Below, piece after piece: positions 34,293 through 42,747 of a stretch of 64,000 bases of DNA. Position numbers and translations under genes: made by a program. Position 1 is the first letter of the stretch, and each line of letters begins with the position of its first letter. This stretch comes from Pseudomonadota bacterium (lineage in GTDB: Bacteria > Pseudomonadota > Alphaproteobacteria > Rhizobiales > Devosiaceae): positions 62,001 through 126,000 of the forward strand of contig JAEWBN010000006.1 in assembly GCA_023391095.1 (NCBI GenBank). Reading direction: 5' to 3'. A model generated the notes under the pieces. The model did no database searches, was not told the DNA's origin, and worked only from the letters and a program-made list of their open reading frames with translations.

Positions 34293-36377
34293 ATGACTAT
34301 TCCCCACTGGTCCTCGGCCCTGCTCAAGCCCAAAAGCGTCGCGCTGATCGGCGTGTCTGACGATGTGCGCAAGACCTCCGGCCGGCCGCTCGGTTTCCTG
34401 CGGCAGGCCGGGTTCGGCGGCACGATCTATCCGGTCAACCCGTCCCGCGACACCGTGCAGGGCGAACGCGCCTATGCCCGGCTGGGCGACCTGCCCGAAG
34501 TGCCTGAGCATGTGTTCATCCTGACCTCGGCCGAGCGCGCGCTGGACAGCCTCGAGGAATGCGAAGCCGCCGGCGTGCCGGTCGCAACCATTCTCTCGTC
34601 GGGCTTTTCGGAAGCGGGCGAAAAGGGACAGGCCAATGAGGAACGGCTGGCGGGCATCATTGCGCGCGGGCGCATCCGGGTGGTGGGACCATCGAGCATT
34701 GGCGTCGTCAACCTCCATACCGGACTGACGCTGACGGCCAATGCGGCCTTTGCCGAGGCAGAACTGCCGCGCGGCGGCGTGTTCGTGGGATCGCATAGCG
34801 GCAGCCTGATCGGCGCTCTGGTGTCGCGCGGCAAGCGCATGGGCCTGGGCTTTGCCGGGCTGGTGTCGGTGGGCGGGGAAGCCGATCTTTCGGTCGGTGA
34901 AATCTGTGCAGCTACGCTCGATGACCCCGAGGTCACGAGCTACATGCTGTTTCTCGAGACCATGCGGCATGCCGATGCCCTGCGCGATTTCGCGCTGGAA
35001 GCGGCGCGGCGCAACAAGCCGGTGGCCGCGTTCAAGCTCGGGCGTTCGGAAGCGGCAGCGGAACTGGCCGTATCCCATACCGGCTCGCTGGCCGGCGCGG
35101 ACGAAGTGGCCGACACGTTCCTGCGCGAATGCGGCATCGTGCGGGTGGAGTCCTTTGAAGGCCTCCTTGAAGTCATGCCCCTCCTCCGCAAGGTGCAGCC
35201 GGCGGCCAAGCCCCGCACCGGGCGCGTGGGCGTCGTGACCACGACGGGCGGCGGGGCAGCCATGGCGGTCGACCAGTTGTCGCTGCGCGGCGTGGACGTG
35301 TCGCCGCCCTCGGACGAGACACGGGCGCGCCTAGCTGCGGCCGGGATCGACGCCGGCCATGGCCGGATCATCGACCTGACGCTGGCCGGCACGCGCTATG
35401 AGATCATGAAGGCGACGCTCGACATCCTCCGTTCGGCACCCGAATTCGACCTGGTACTGGCGACCGTCGGCTCTTCGGCGCGCTTCAACCCCGATCTGGC
35501 CGTACAGCCGGTGATCGATGCGCAGGCCGAGGCGGGCAATCCGCTGGCGGCGTTCATCGTGCCGGATGCGCCCGATGCGATCCGGCTGCTGCACAAAGCC
35601 GGGGTGCCGGCGTTCCAGAACCCGGAAACCTGCGGCGATGCCGTGGCGGCGGCTCTGCGCTGGCGTCAGTCCCGGCTGGGCGCGGCAGCGCCGGTTGCGG
35701 CGCCGGCCGAGGCGGCTGAGCGGATGCTCGACGAAGCGCAGTCCTATGCGCTGCTGGCATCGGTCGGGCTGCAGTCGGCGGCCAGCGTGGTCGTGGACGT
35801 GGATGCTGATGTGCCCGCCCTGCCCTTTGCCTATCCGGTGGTGGTCAAGGTGCTGGACGCCGAAATCGCGCACAAGAGCGATGTGGGCGGGGTGATCGTG
35901 GGCGTTGCCGACGACGCGGCGCTGGCCGCGGCGATTGCGCAGATCCGGCAGGAGGTTTCCGCCAGGCGCGGCGGCAAGCCGGTGCGGCAGGTGCTGGTGC
36001 AATCCATGCAGTCCGGACTGGGCGAAGTTCTGGTCGGCTTCCGGCGCGATCCGCAGGTGGGGCCCATCGTGGTGCTTGCCGCAGGCGGCATCTATACCGA
36101 GCTTTATCGCGACAGCGCCATGCGCCTCGCCCCCGTGGATATCGAGGGCGCGCGCGAAATGATCGGCGAGCTCAAGTTCAGCCGGGTGCTGGATGGCTAT
36201 CGCGGCAAGCGCAAGGGCGATCTCGAAGCCTTGGCGCAAGCTGTCGTGGGCATGTCGCAACTGGCGCTTTCTCAGAGCCCGTACGTAGAAGAAGCCGAGA
36301 TCAATCCGCTCCTGATCATGCCCGAGGGGCATGGGGTCATGGCGCTTGACGGGCTGGTCCGGGTGCGCGGGCAATGA
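34293..36377 (+). CDS. NDP-forming acyl-CoA ligase (fused alpha-beta)
   Basis: 694-residue acyl-CoA synthetase using ATP to ADP plus phosphate. The CoA-binding Rossmann domain opens with KSVALIGVSDD, the CoA-ligase/phosphohistidine domain has SHTGSLAG with H262, and the C-terminal ATP-grasp runs from about residue 470 (PFAYPVVVKVLDAEIAHKSD) to ELKFSRVLDGYRGK. Domain order matches bacterial fused acetate:CoA ligases and pimeloyl-CoA ligase-like proteins; it should activate the organic acid of this pathway. It starts 15 bases after the dehydrogenase and overlaps the next gene by four bases. Confidence 0.92.
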   Translation: MTIPHWSSALLKPKSVALIGVSDDVRKTSGRPLGFLRQAGFGGTIYPVNPSRDTVQGERAYARLGDLPEVPEHVFILTSAERALDSLEECEAAGVPVATILSSGFSEAGEKGQANEERLAGIIARGRIRVVGPSSIGVVNLHTGLTLTANAAFAEAELPRGGVFVGSHSGSLIGALVSRGKRMGLGFAGLVSVGGEADLSVGEICAATLDDPEVTSYMLFLETMRHADALRDFALEAARRNKPVAAFKLGRSEAAAELAVSHTGSLAGADEVADTFLRECGIVRVESFEGLLEVMPLLRKVQPAAKPRTGRVGVVTTTGGGAAMAVDQLSLRGVDVSPPSDETRARLAAAGIDAGHGRIIDLTLAGTRYEIMKATLDILRSAPEFDLVLATVGSSARFNPDLAVQPVIDAQAEAGNPLAAFIVPDAPDAIRLLHKAGVPAFQNPETCGDAVAAALRWRQSRLGAAAPVAAPAEAAERMLDEAQSYALLASVGLQSAASVVVDVDADVPALPFAYPVVVKVLDAEIAHKSDVGGVIVGVADDAALAAAIAQIRQEVSARRGGKPVRQVLVQSMQSGLGEVLVGFRRDPQVGPIVVLAAGGIYTELYRDSAMRLAPVDIEGAREMIGELKFSRVLDGYRGKRKGDLEALAQAVVGMSQLALSQSPYVEEAEINPLLIMPEGHGVMALDGLVRVRGQ

Positions 36378-38440
36378 CGACACCGGTCCGGCTTGAGCGC
36401 GACGGCGATGTGGCCGTCCTCGTTATCGACAATCCCCCGGTCAATGCGGGTTCGCAGCCTGTGCGTGCGGCCCTGCTGGAGCTGGTGGCGGCGGTCGATG
36501 CCGATCCGGGGATCGTGGCCGCCGTGCTGATCGGCGCGGGGAAGTCGTTTATTGCCGGATCGGACCTCAAGGAGTTCGACCTGCCGCTGCAGGCGCCGCA
36601 ACTGCCCGCCGTGATCGGGGCCATCGAAAAAAGCGCCAAGCCGTTCGTGGCCGCGCTGCATGGTGCGGCGCTGGGCGGCGGGTATGAATTGTCGCTGGCC
36701 TGTGACTGGCGCCTCGCCGCGCCGGGCACGGTGGTGGGCCTTCCCGAGGTGACGCTGGGCATTATTCCCGGCGCCGGGGGGACGCAGAAGCTGCCGCGGC
36801 TGACCGGGGTCAGCACGGCCATCGGCCTTATCTGTTCGGGCCGCCGGGTCGAGGCACGCACCGCCCTGGGGCTGGGCATGATCGACGCGGTTGCCGAAGG
36901 CGACCTGCGCGAGGATGCCGTTCGTCAGGCGCGCAGCATGGTGGGCTCCAAGCGCCGCGCCATCGATCTCAACGTGCCTGAGGAAGATGCAGCACTGATC
37001 GACGCCGCTGCGGCAAAGGCGCTGCGGGCCGGACGCAACAGGCCCCATGTGGCGCTGGCGATTGCGCATGTGCGCAATGCCGCGACATTGCCGGCCGCCG
37101 AGGCGCTGGCGGCGGAACGCGCCGCATTTGAAGAGCTGCGGATCGGCCCCGAAGCCCGGGCGTTGCGGCATGTGTTTTTCGCCGAGCGCGAAGCGGCCAA
37201 GGGCAGCCCCGGCCGCGCCAGCGTCAAGCGCGACTTTTCATCCGTCGGCGTCGTCGGCGCGGGCACGATGGGAGCCGGCATTGCCCTTTGCGCGCTGCAG
37301 GCCGGGAAGGCCGCCGTGCTGATCGATGCCGATGCCGCTGCGCTGGAGCGCGGCCGCAAGCGGATCGAGGAAGGCCTCGATAAGGCCGTGGCCAATGGGC
37401 TGATGAACGGGGCGGCGCGCGACGCGGCCGGGGGGCGCCTGACGGTTTCCACCGAACTGGCTGCGCTGGCCGATTGCGACGTGGTGATCGAAGCCATCAT
37501 CGAAGTGCTCGAGGCCAAGCAGGCGGTGTTCCGGCAGATCGACGCCGTCGCCAAGCCGGATGCGCTTCTGGCCACCAACACGTCCTATCTCGATATCGAC
37601 GCCATTGCGGAAGCGACGTCGCGGCCGCAATCGGTGATCGGGCTGCATTTCTTCAGCCCGGCCCACATCATGAAACTGCTTGAGGTGGTGGCGGGACGGA
37701 AGAGTTCAGCCAACGCGGTGGCCGGCGGGCTGGCGCTGGCGCGCGCGCTGGGCAAGCAGCCCGTCGAGGCGCGGAACGGCTTCGGCTTTATCGGCAATCG
37801 CATCTATGCGGCCTATCGGGCGAGCTGCGAATTCATGCTGGAAGACGGCGCCCTGCCCCATGAGGTGGACGCAGCGCTGGAAGGCTTCGGCTTTGCCATG
37901 GGGCCCTTTGCGGTGGCCGACCTTTCGGGGCTCGACATTGCCTGGCGGATGCGCCAGCAGCAGGCCGAAACGCGCAGCCCGAGCCTGCGCTATGTCGCCA
38001 TTGCCGACCGGCTATGCGAAGCGGGCCGGTTCGGGCGCAAGACCGGGGCCGGCTATTACCGCTATGGCGAGGGCGGCAAGGCCGAGCGCGACGCGGCGGT
38101 GGAAGAGCTGATCGTTGCCGCTTCGGCGGAAAGGGGCATTGCCCGCCGGCCGCTCAGCGCCGAGCAGATCCAGCGCCGGGCGCTGGCCGCTATTGTCAGC
38201 GAAGCGGCGGCCCTGCTGGGTGACGGCATTGCCCACCGCCCAGGCGACGTCGATGTGGTGATGGTCAACGGCTACGGCTTTCCCCGCTGGACGGGCGGGC
38301 CGCTCCATTGGGCACGCCAGCAGGACCCGGCGCAGCTGATCGCCGACTGCGCCGATTTCGCCCGCCAGCGCGACCCGGCCGCCGCCCTGCCCGATCTGGG
38401 CGTGCTGGGCCTCGTCGGGCCCAAGGAACAAGCGTCATGA
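36374..38440 (+). CDS. Fused enoyl-CoA hydratase / 3-hydroxyacyl-CoA dehydrogenase
   Basis: 688-residue bifunctional beta-oxidation protein. The N-terminal crotonase domain has both catalytic glutamates, E105 (GGGYELSLACD) and E125 (LPEVTLGIIPGAGGTQ). From about residue 280 the NAD domain reads VGVVGAGTMGAGIA and the catalytic His lies in LHFFSPAHIMKLLEVV. It resembles FadJ/PaaH fusions and converts enoyl-CoA to 3-oxoacyl-CoA. Overlaps both neighbours by four bases. No thiolase gene follows, which is unusual for a beta-oxidation set. Confidence 0.93.
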   Translation: MTTPVRLERDGDVAVLVIDNPPVNAGSQPVRAALLELVAAVDADPGIVAAVLIGAGKSFIAGSDLKEFDLPLQAPQLPAVIGAIEKSAKPFVAALHGAALGGGYELSLACDWRLAAPGTVVGLPEVTLGIIPGAGGTQKLPRLTGVSTAIGLICSGRRVEARTALGLGMIDAVAEGDLREDAVRQARSMVGSKRRAIDLNVPEEDAALIDAAAAKALRAGRNRPHVALAIAHVRNAATLPAAEALAAERAAFEELRIGPEARALRHVFFAEREAAKGSPGRASVKRDFSSVGVVGAGTMGAGIALCALQAGKAAVLIDADAAALERGRKRIEEGLDKAVANGLMNGAARDAAGGRLTVSTELAALADCDVVIEAIIEVLEAKQAVFRQIDAVAKPDALLATNTSYLDIDAIAEATSRPQSVIGLHFFSPAHIMKLLEVVAGRKSSANAVAGGLALARALGKQPVEARNGFGFIGNRIYAAYRASCEFMLEDGALPHEVDAALEGFGFAMGPFAVADLSGLDIAWRMRQQQAETRSPSLRYVAIADRLCEAGRFGRKTGAGYYRYGEGGKAERDAAVEELIVAASAERGIARRPLSAEQIQRRALAAIVSEAAALLGDGIAHRPGDVDVVMVNGYGFPRWTGGPLHWARQQDPAQLIADCADFARQRDPAAALPDLGVLGLVGPKEQAS

Positions 38441-40101
38441 CTACCCAAACCGCCTCAACCCCCATCTACCGCCAACTGGCACAGGCCTTTCACGACGAGG
38501 GTGTGCGGCGCCTGTTTGCCCTGACCGGGGACGGCAACATGCATTGGGAAGCCAGCTTCTCGGCGCTGGACGGGGTCGAATCCATCCATGTGCGGCATGA
38601 GCATTGCGCCGTGGCCATGGCAACCGCCTATGCGGCCCTGTCGGGCACGGTGGGCGTGGCCTCGGTGACCTGCGGGCCGGGCGTGACGCAGATCGTGACG
38701 GCGCTGGCGACGGCTGTGGAAGCCCATATTCCGCTGGTGGTGTTCGCCGGTGAATCGCCGATGCATGGCCGGTGGTACAATCAGGCCATCGCGCAGGCGC
38801 CCGTGGTCGAGGCCAGCGGGGCGCGCTATATCGCCTGCCATAGCAGCCGGCAGTTGATGTTCGACGTATCGCGCGCCTTTGTGATGGCGCGGCGAGAACG
38901 CCGTCCGGTGGTGATCGGCGTGCCGATGGATCTCCAGCAGGAGGCCGTCGCCCTGCCCGCCTACCAGCCTTCAGGCACACTATTGCCGGCGCTGTCGCCG
39001 ATCCTGCCGCATCCGCAGGACGTGGCAGAGGCCGCCGAGCGCATTGCCCGGGCCAGCCGGATCGTGGTGCTGGCGGGGCGCGGCGCGGCCGATGCGGGCG
39101 CGGCCCGTGCCGCGATGGCACTGGCGGACCTCGTGGACGGGGCGCTTTCGGCAACGCTGCCGGTGCGCGGCCTCTTTGCCGGGCACGCGCGCTATGTGGG
39201 CCTGGCGGGGGGCTTTGCCCATCAAGCCACCCGCGCGCTCTTTGCCGAAGCGGACCTGGTGATTGCCGTTGGCACGAGCCTTTCGTCCCATACAAGCGAC
39301 GGAAATACCCTTTTCACGCCGGCCGAGGTAATCCAGATCGACCTCGATCCGCAGCCGATCAAGCATGGGCAAAGGCCGGCCGAGATGATGGTTCGGGCCG
39401 ACGCGCAGGCCGCGCTGGAGGCTATCGCGGCTGCGCTGGCCGGGCGCGACCGACCGGCATCGGGCTGGTCGGTGGCCGACTATGCACGCCGCCTCGCCGA
39501 GGAGCCGATCGACGACGAGGCCGATATCGACGAGCCCGGCATCCTCGATCCGCGCGCGGTCATGCGCGTGCTCGACGAAACGCTGCCGGCCGACTGGACT
39601 TGCGTCAACTCGGCTGGGCACTGCTCCTATTATGCCGCCCACCTCACCCGCAACCATGCCCGGGACTTCCTGGTCATCCGCGAATTCGGGGTGATCGGCA
39701 ACGGGCTGAGCTATGCGCTGGGCGCTGCCGCGGCGCGTCCCGACCGGCCGGTGGTGCTGTTCGAGGGCGATGGCGGGCTGATGATGCACATCCAGGAGCT
39801 CGAGACGGTGCGCCGGTCTGGTGCCAAGGTCTTATTGTGCATCTTCAACGATGGCGCCTATGGGTCGGAAATCCACAAGCTGCGGGCCGACGGCCTCAGC
39901 GATGCGGGCGCCGTCTATGGCCGCACCGACCTCGGCGCCATTGCCAGGGGCTTTGGGCTCGATGGGGAACGCGTGACGGATCTGGGGCAGCTGCCTCGTC
40001 TGATCGAGCGCTTCGAGGCCGGGCAGCAGTCCATGCTGCTCGACATCCAGATTTCGGACAAGATCATGTCACCGCGCATGCGCAAGATGACGCGGCGGTG
40101 A
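38437..40101 (+). CDS. ThDP-dependent enzyme 1, acetolactate-synthase-like
   Basis: 554-residue three-domain ThDP enzyme. The cofactor-activating Glu is E55 (RHEHCAVAMA). The central domain starts near residue 190, and the ThDP/Mg motif is EGDGGLMMHIQELET...CIFNDGAYGSE. It could be a 2-oxoacid decarboxylase, a carboligase or a C-C hydrolase; sequence does not decide. It differs from oxalyl-CoA decarboxylase and 2-hydroxyacyl-CoA lyase, which read GDSAFGFSGME at the motif. Coupled to the upstream beta-oxidation gene by a four-base overlap. Confidence 0.85.
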   Translation: MTTQTASTPIYRQLAQAFHDEGVRRLFALTGDGNMHWEASFSALDGVESIHVRHEHCAVAMATAYAALSGTVGVASVTCGPGVTQIVTALATAVEAHIPLVVFAGESPMHGRWYNQAIAQAPVVEASGARYIACHSSRQLMFDVSRAFVMARRERRPVVIGVPMDLQQEAVALPAYQPSGTLLPALSPILPHPQDVAEAAERIARASRIVVLAGRGAADAGAARAAMALADLVDGALSATLPVRGLFAGHARYVGLAGGFAHQATRALFAEADLVIAVGTSLSSHTSDGNTLFTPAEVIQIDLDPQPIKHGQRPAEMMVRADAQAALEAIAAALAGRDRPASGWSVADYARRLAEEPIDDEADIDEPGILDPRAVMRVLDETLPADWTCVNSAGHCSYYAAHLTRNHARDFLVIREFGVIGNGLSYALGAAAARPDRPVVLFEGDGGLMMHIQELETVRRSGAKVLLCIFNDGAYGSEIHKLRADGLSDAGAVYGRTDLGAIARGFGLDGERVTDLGQLPRLIERFEAGQQSMLLDIQISDKIMSPRMRKMTRR

Positions 40102-40156
40102 CATGAGCCTTGCCGGGAAAGAAAGAAAAATGAACAAAATCAATGGAGGAAGGTTC

Positions 40157-41110
40157 ATGAAACATACGCTGACGATTGCAGCAGCGCTGCTGGCACTGAC
40201 GGGCGGCGCTGTCGCCCAGGAGTTCCCGACCAAGCCGGTGACGCTGGTCATTCCCTATGCTCCGGGCGGTTCGACCGACCCGCTGGGACGGTTCCTTGCC
40301 GCTGAGCTGCAGGAACTCTGGGGCCAGACCGTGGTGGTGGAAAACCGCCCCGGAGCCGGCGGCACGATCGGGGCGGCACACGTGTCGCAGACCGCGCCCG
40401 ATGGCTACACCATCATGTTCACCACCTCGTCCTATACGACCGCTCCGGCCGTCAACAAGGACCTGCCCTACGACCCGGTCAATGACCTGACCGCCGTCGC
40501 TATGCCCGGCTTCAGCCCCTACCTGATGGTGGCCGGCGCCAATGTGAAGTCCGACACGCTGACCGACTTCCTGGCCGAGGCCAAGGAACGCGAAATGTTC
40601 CTGGCCACCGCCGGCCTCGGCAGCTCGACGCACTTTGCGGGCGAACTGTTCTCGGTGGCCTCGGGCATTCCGATGACCCCGGTGCACTATGGTGGCGGTG
40701 GCGAAGCCATGCTCGACCTGATGGGCGGCCGCTCGGACATCTATGTCGGCTCCATGACCGCCGTGATCAACAACGTGCGCAATGGCACCGTCAAGCCGAT
40801 CGCCCTGTTCGGCGAAGAGCGCGTGGCTAGCCTGCCGGAAGTTGAAGCCACCCATGAGCATGGCCTCACCGGCGGTGAAGCGGGCCTGTGGTTCGGCGTC
40901 TTCACCTCCCCGGGCGTGCCCAAGGAAATCGTGGACAAGCTCAACACCGACATCCTTGCCGTGATGGCCAGTGAAAAGGGCGCGGCATTCCTGGCCGAGC
41001 TCGAAACCCAGCCCACCACGCTTTCGGCCGACGAGTTCGCCGAAGTCGTGCGCAACGAAGTTGCCCAGTGGACTGCGCTTGCCGAGGAACGCGGCATCGT
41101 CGCCGAGTAA
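40157..41110 (+). CDS. tctC: TctC/Bug-family periplasmic solute-binding protein
   Basis: 317-residue binding protein of the tripartite tricarboxylate transporter (TTT) class. Signal peptide KHTLTIAAALLALTGGAVAQ; the mature protein starts EFPTKPVTLVIPYAPGGSTD, the Bug-family hallmark, with VVVENRPGAGGTIGAAHV following. GGAGGAAGG gives a very strong binding site before the ATG at 40157. It is separated from its membrane partners tctB and tctA by three genes, but they lie in the same operon. Ligand unknown, probably an organic acid. Confidence 0.93.
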   Translation: MKHTLTIAAALLALTGGAVAQEFPTKPVTLVIPYAPGGSTDPLGRFLAAELQELWGQTVVVENRPGAGGTIGAAHVSQTAPDGYTIMFTTSSYTTAPAVNKDLPYDPVNDLTAVAMPGFSPYLMVAGANVKSDTLTDFLAEAKEREMFLATAGLGSSTHFAGELFSVASGIPMTPVHYGGGGEAMLDLMGGRSDIYVGSMTAVINNVRNGTVKPIALFGEERVASLPEVEATHEHGLTGGEAGLWFGVFTSPGVPKEIVDKLNTDILAVMASEKGAAFLAELETQPTTLSADEFAEVVRNEVAQWTALAEERGIVAE

Positions 41111-41176
41111 CTCTGGCATGGCCGGAGACCGCGTCTGCCCTGGCGCGCGTTTCCGGCCAACCTCTGGCGGTGGAAA

Positions 41177-42643
41177 TTGACCGACCCGAAAAACACCCCG
41201 CCTGAAGCAAAAGGCAATGTCTTCTTCTCGATCCTGATGCGCGTGGCGCTTCCCATGTTCCTGGCCCTGTCGGACCAGTCGATCATCGGTACGGCGCTCC
41301 CCTCGATCGTTTCCCAGCTTGGTCAGCCGGAACTGCTTTCCCTTGTCGTGGTCGGCTATCTGGCGACCGTGACCATTGTCGCCCCGATCTATGGCCGGTT
41401 CGGCGACGCCTTCGGCCGCCGCAGGATGCTGCTGATCGCGCTCGCCATCTTTGCCGCCGGCGGGCTGATTTGTGCCCTTGCCCAATCCATGCCCATGCTG
41501 GTGGCCGGCCGCATCCTGCAGGGAGCCGGCGGCGGTGGCGTGCTGGCGCTGGTGCATGCCCTGTTCGGCGAACAGGTGCCGCCCCGCGTGCGCGCCCGCT
41601 ACCAGGGGTATTTCGCCACCATTCTCGTCACCTCCAATGCCGCCGGGCCGGTGATGGGCGGGCTTCTGGCCGACGCCTTCGGCTGGCGCGCGATCTTTTA
41701 TTGCAGCGTGCCGATGGCGCTGATCTCGATGGCGCTGATCGCTACCTTGCCGCGCGGGATGGCGTCGGGCCGGCAGAAGTTCGATTTTCCCGGCCTCATC
41801 CTCTTTGCGCTGTTCGTGGTAAGCCTGCTGGCAGCGCTCAACCGCGTGCAGGGCTTTACCGAGCAGGATTTCCTGATGGCCGGCATGCTGGGACTGGCGG
41901 CGCTTCTGGCGCTGTGGTCCCTGGCCAGGTTCGAGCGGCGGGCCAAGCCGCCGTTCCTGCCGGTCGATCTTTTCGGCAATCCGACGATCTGGCGCGCCGT
42001 GCTGGTGGCGGCGGCGCAAGGCGGGATCGTGCTCGGGCTCCTGACCATCGTGCCGCTGCATCTGCGGCTGGTGCACGGGATTTCGGCCAGCGAGATCGGC
42101 ATCATGGTGGCGCCCATTGCCATCGGTACGGCCTTCGGCTCGATGATCACCGGGCTTCTGGTCAGCCATACGGGGCGCACGGCGATCTTTCCGTCCTGGG
42201 GCCTGGCCGTGGTGGCGAGCATCCTCACCTCCATTGCCGTGCTGCTGCCATCCATCACGCCCGTGCAGCTTGCCGTGATGCTGGGCATCATGGCGACGTT
42301 TGGCGGATCGGTGATGAGCGTGGTGCAGGTGACGGTGCTGGCCGCGACCGGGGCGGCGCGGATCGGAGATGGCGCGGCCGCGATCCAGTATTGTCGCTCG
42401 CTGGGTGGCGCGGTGGTGACGGCTCTGGCGAGCTGTGCGCTGTTTCTGGGGCTGTCGCTAAGCGGCGGCGTCGATCCCGAGACGCTGGTTCTGGCCATGG
42501 CGTCGGCCGGTCCCGAAGCGGGCAGCGCAGGGGTCGTGATGCTGGAGGCCATACTGGGCGGGCAGATGGCCTTTGGCCTCCTTGCCCTGACGGCCGCCAC
42601 GGCTTCGTTCCTGATGTGGACCATGCCCCTGCGCCGCATCTAG
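41177..42643 (+). CDS. MFS transporter, DHA2 (14-helix) type
   Basis: 488-residue transporter. The first helix has LALSDQSIIGTALPSIVSQLG (motif D-like), motif A is GRFGDAFGRRRMLL, and ARILQGAGGG-type motif C-region (GRILQGAGGGGVLALV) places it with EmrB/QacA exporters. Fourteen helices fit. Its place inside a catabolic operon suggests export of an intermediate or toxic aldehyde/acid, but this is inferred. The TTG at 41177 is preceded by GGTGG; the next in-frame ATG is about 20 codons later. Confidence 0.88.
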   Translation: MTDPKNTPPEAKGNVFFSILMRVALPMFLALSDQSIIGTALPSIVSQLGQPELLSLVVVGYLATVTIVAPIYGRFGDAFGRRRMLLIALAIFAAGGLICALAQSMPMLVAGRILQGAGGGGVLALVHALFGEQVPPRVRARYQGYFATILVTSNAAGPVMGGLLADAFGWRAIFYCSVPMALISMALIATLPRGMASGRQKFDFPGLILFALFVVSLLAALNRVQGFTEQDFLMAGMLGLAALLALWSLARFERRAKPPFLPVDLFGNPTIWRAVLVAAAQGGIVLGLLTIVPLHLRLVHGISASEIGIMVAPIAIGTAFGSMITGLLVSHTGRTAIFPSWGLAVVASILTSIAVLLPSITPVQLAVMLGIMATFGGSVMSVVQVTVLAATGAARIGDGAAAIQYCRSLGGAVVTALASCALFLGLSLSGGVDPETLVLAMASAGPEAGSAGVVMLEAILGGQMAFGLLALTAATASFLMWTMPLRRI

Positions 42644-42747
42644 GCGCGAGCATGACAACAACTCATCCAAGCCCGAACAATGGGAAGTTGCGGGCCGCAC
42701 CCTCATGGTGCCACTTACCCCTCAACAGCACGTATCAGAAGGCCGCC

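Noticed and set aside
33048..35078. Long minus-strand frame opposite the acyl-CoA dehydrogenase and ligase
   Set aside because: Antisense shadow; His/Arg/Gly-rich with no motif.
38437..40101. ThDP enzyme 1 as oxalyl-CoA decarboxylase or 2-hydroxyacyl-CoA lyase (alpha-oxidation)
   Set aside because: The GDG segment reads GDGGLMMHIQELET rather than GDSAFGFSGME, and no formyl-CoA transferase is nearby.
40064..42169. 701-codon minus-strand frame opposite tctC and the MFS gene
   Set aside because: Antisense shadow, His/Gln/Gly-rich composition and no recognisable fold.
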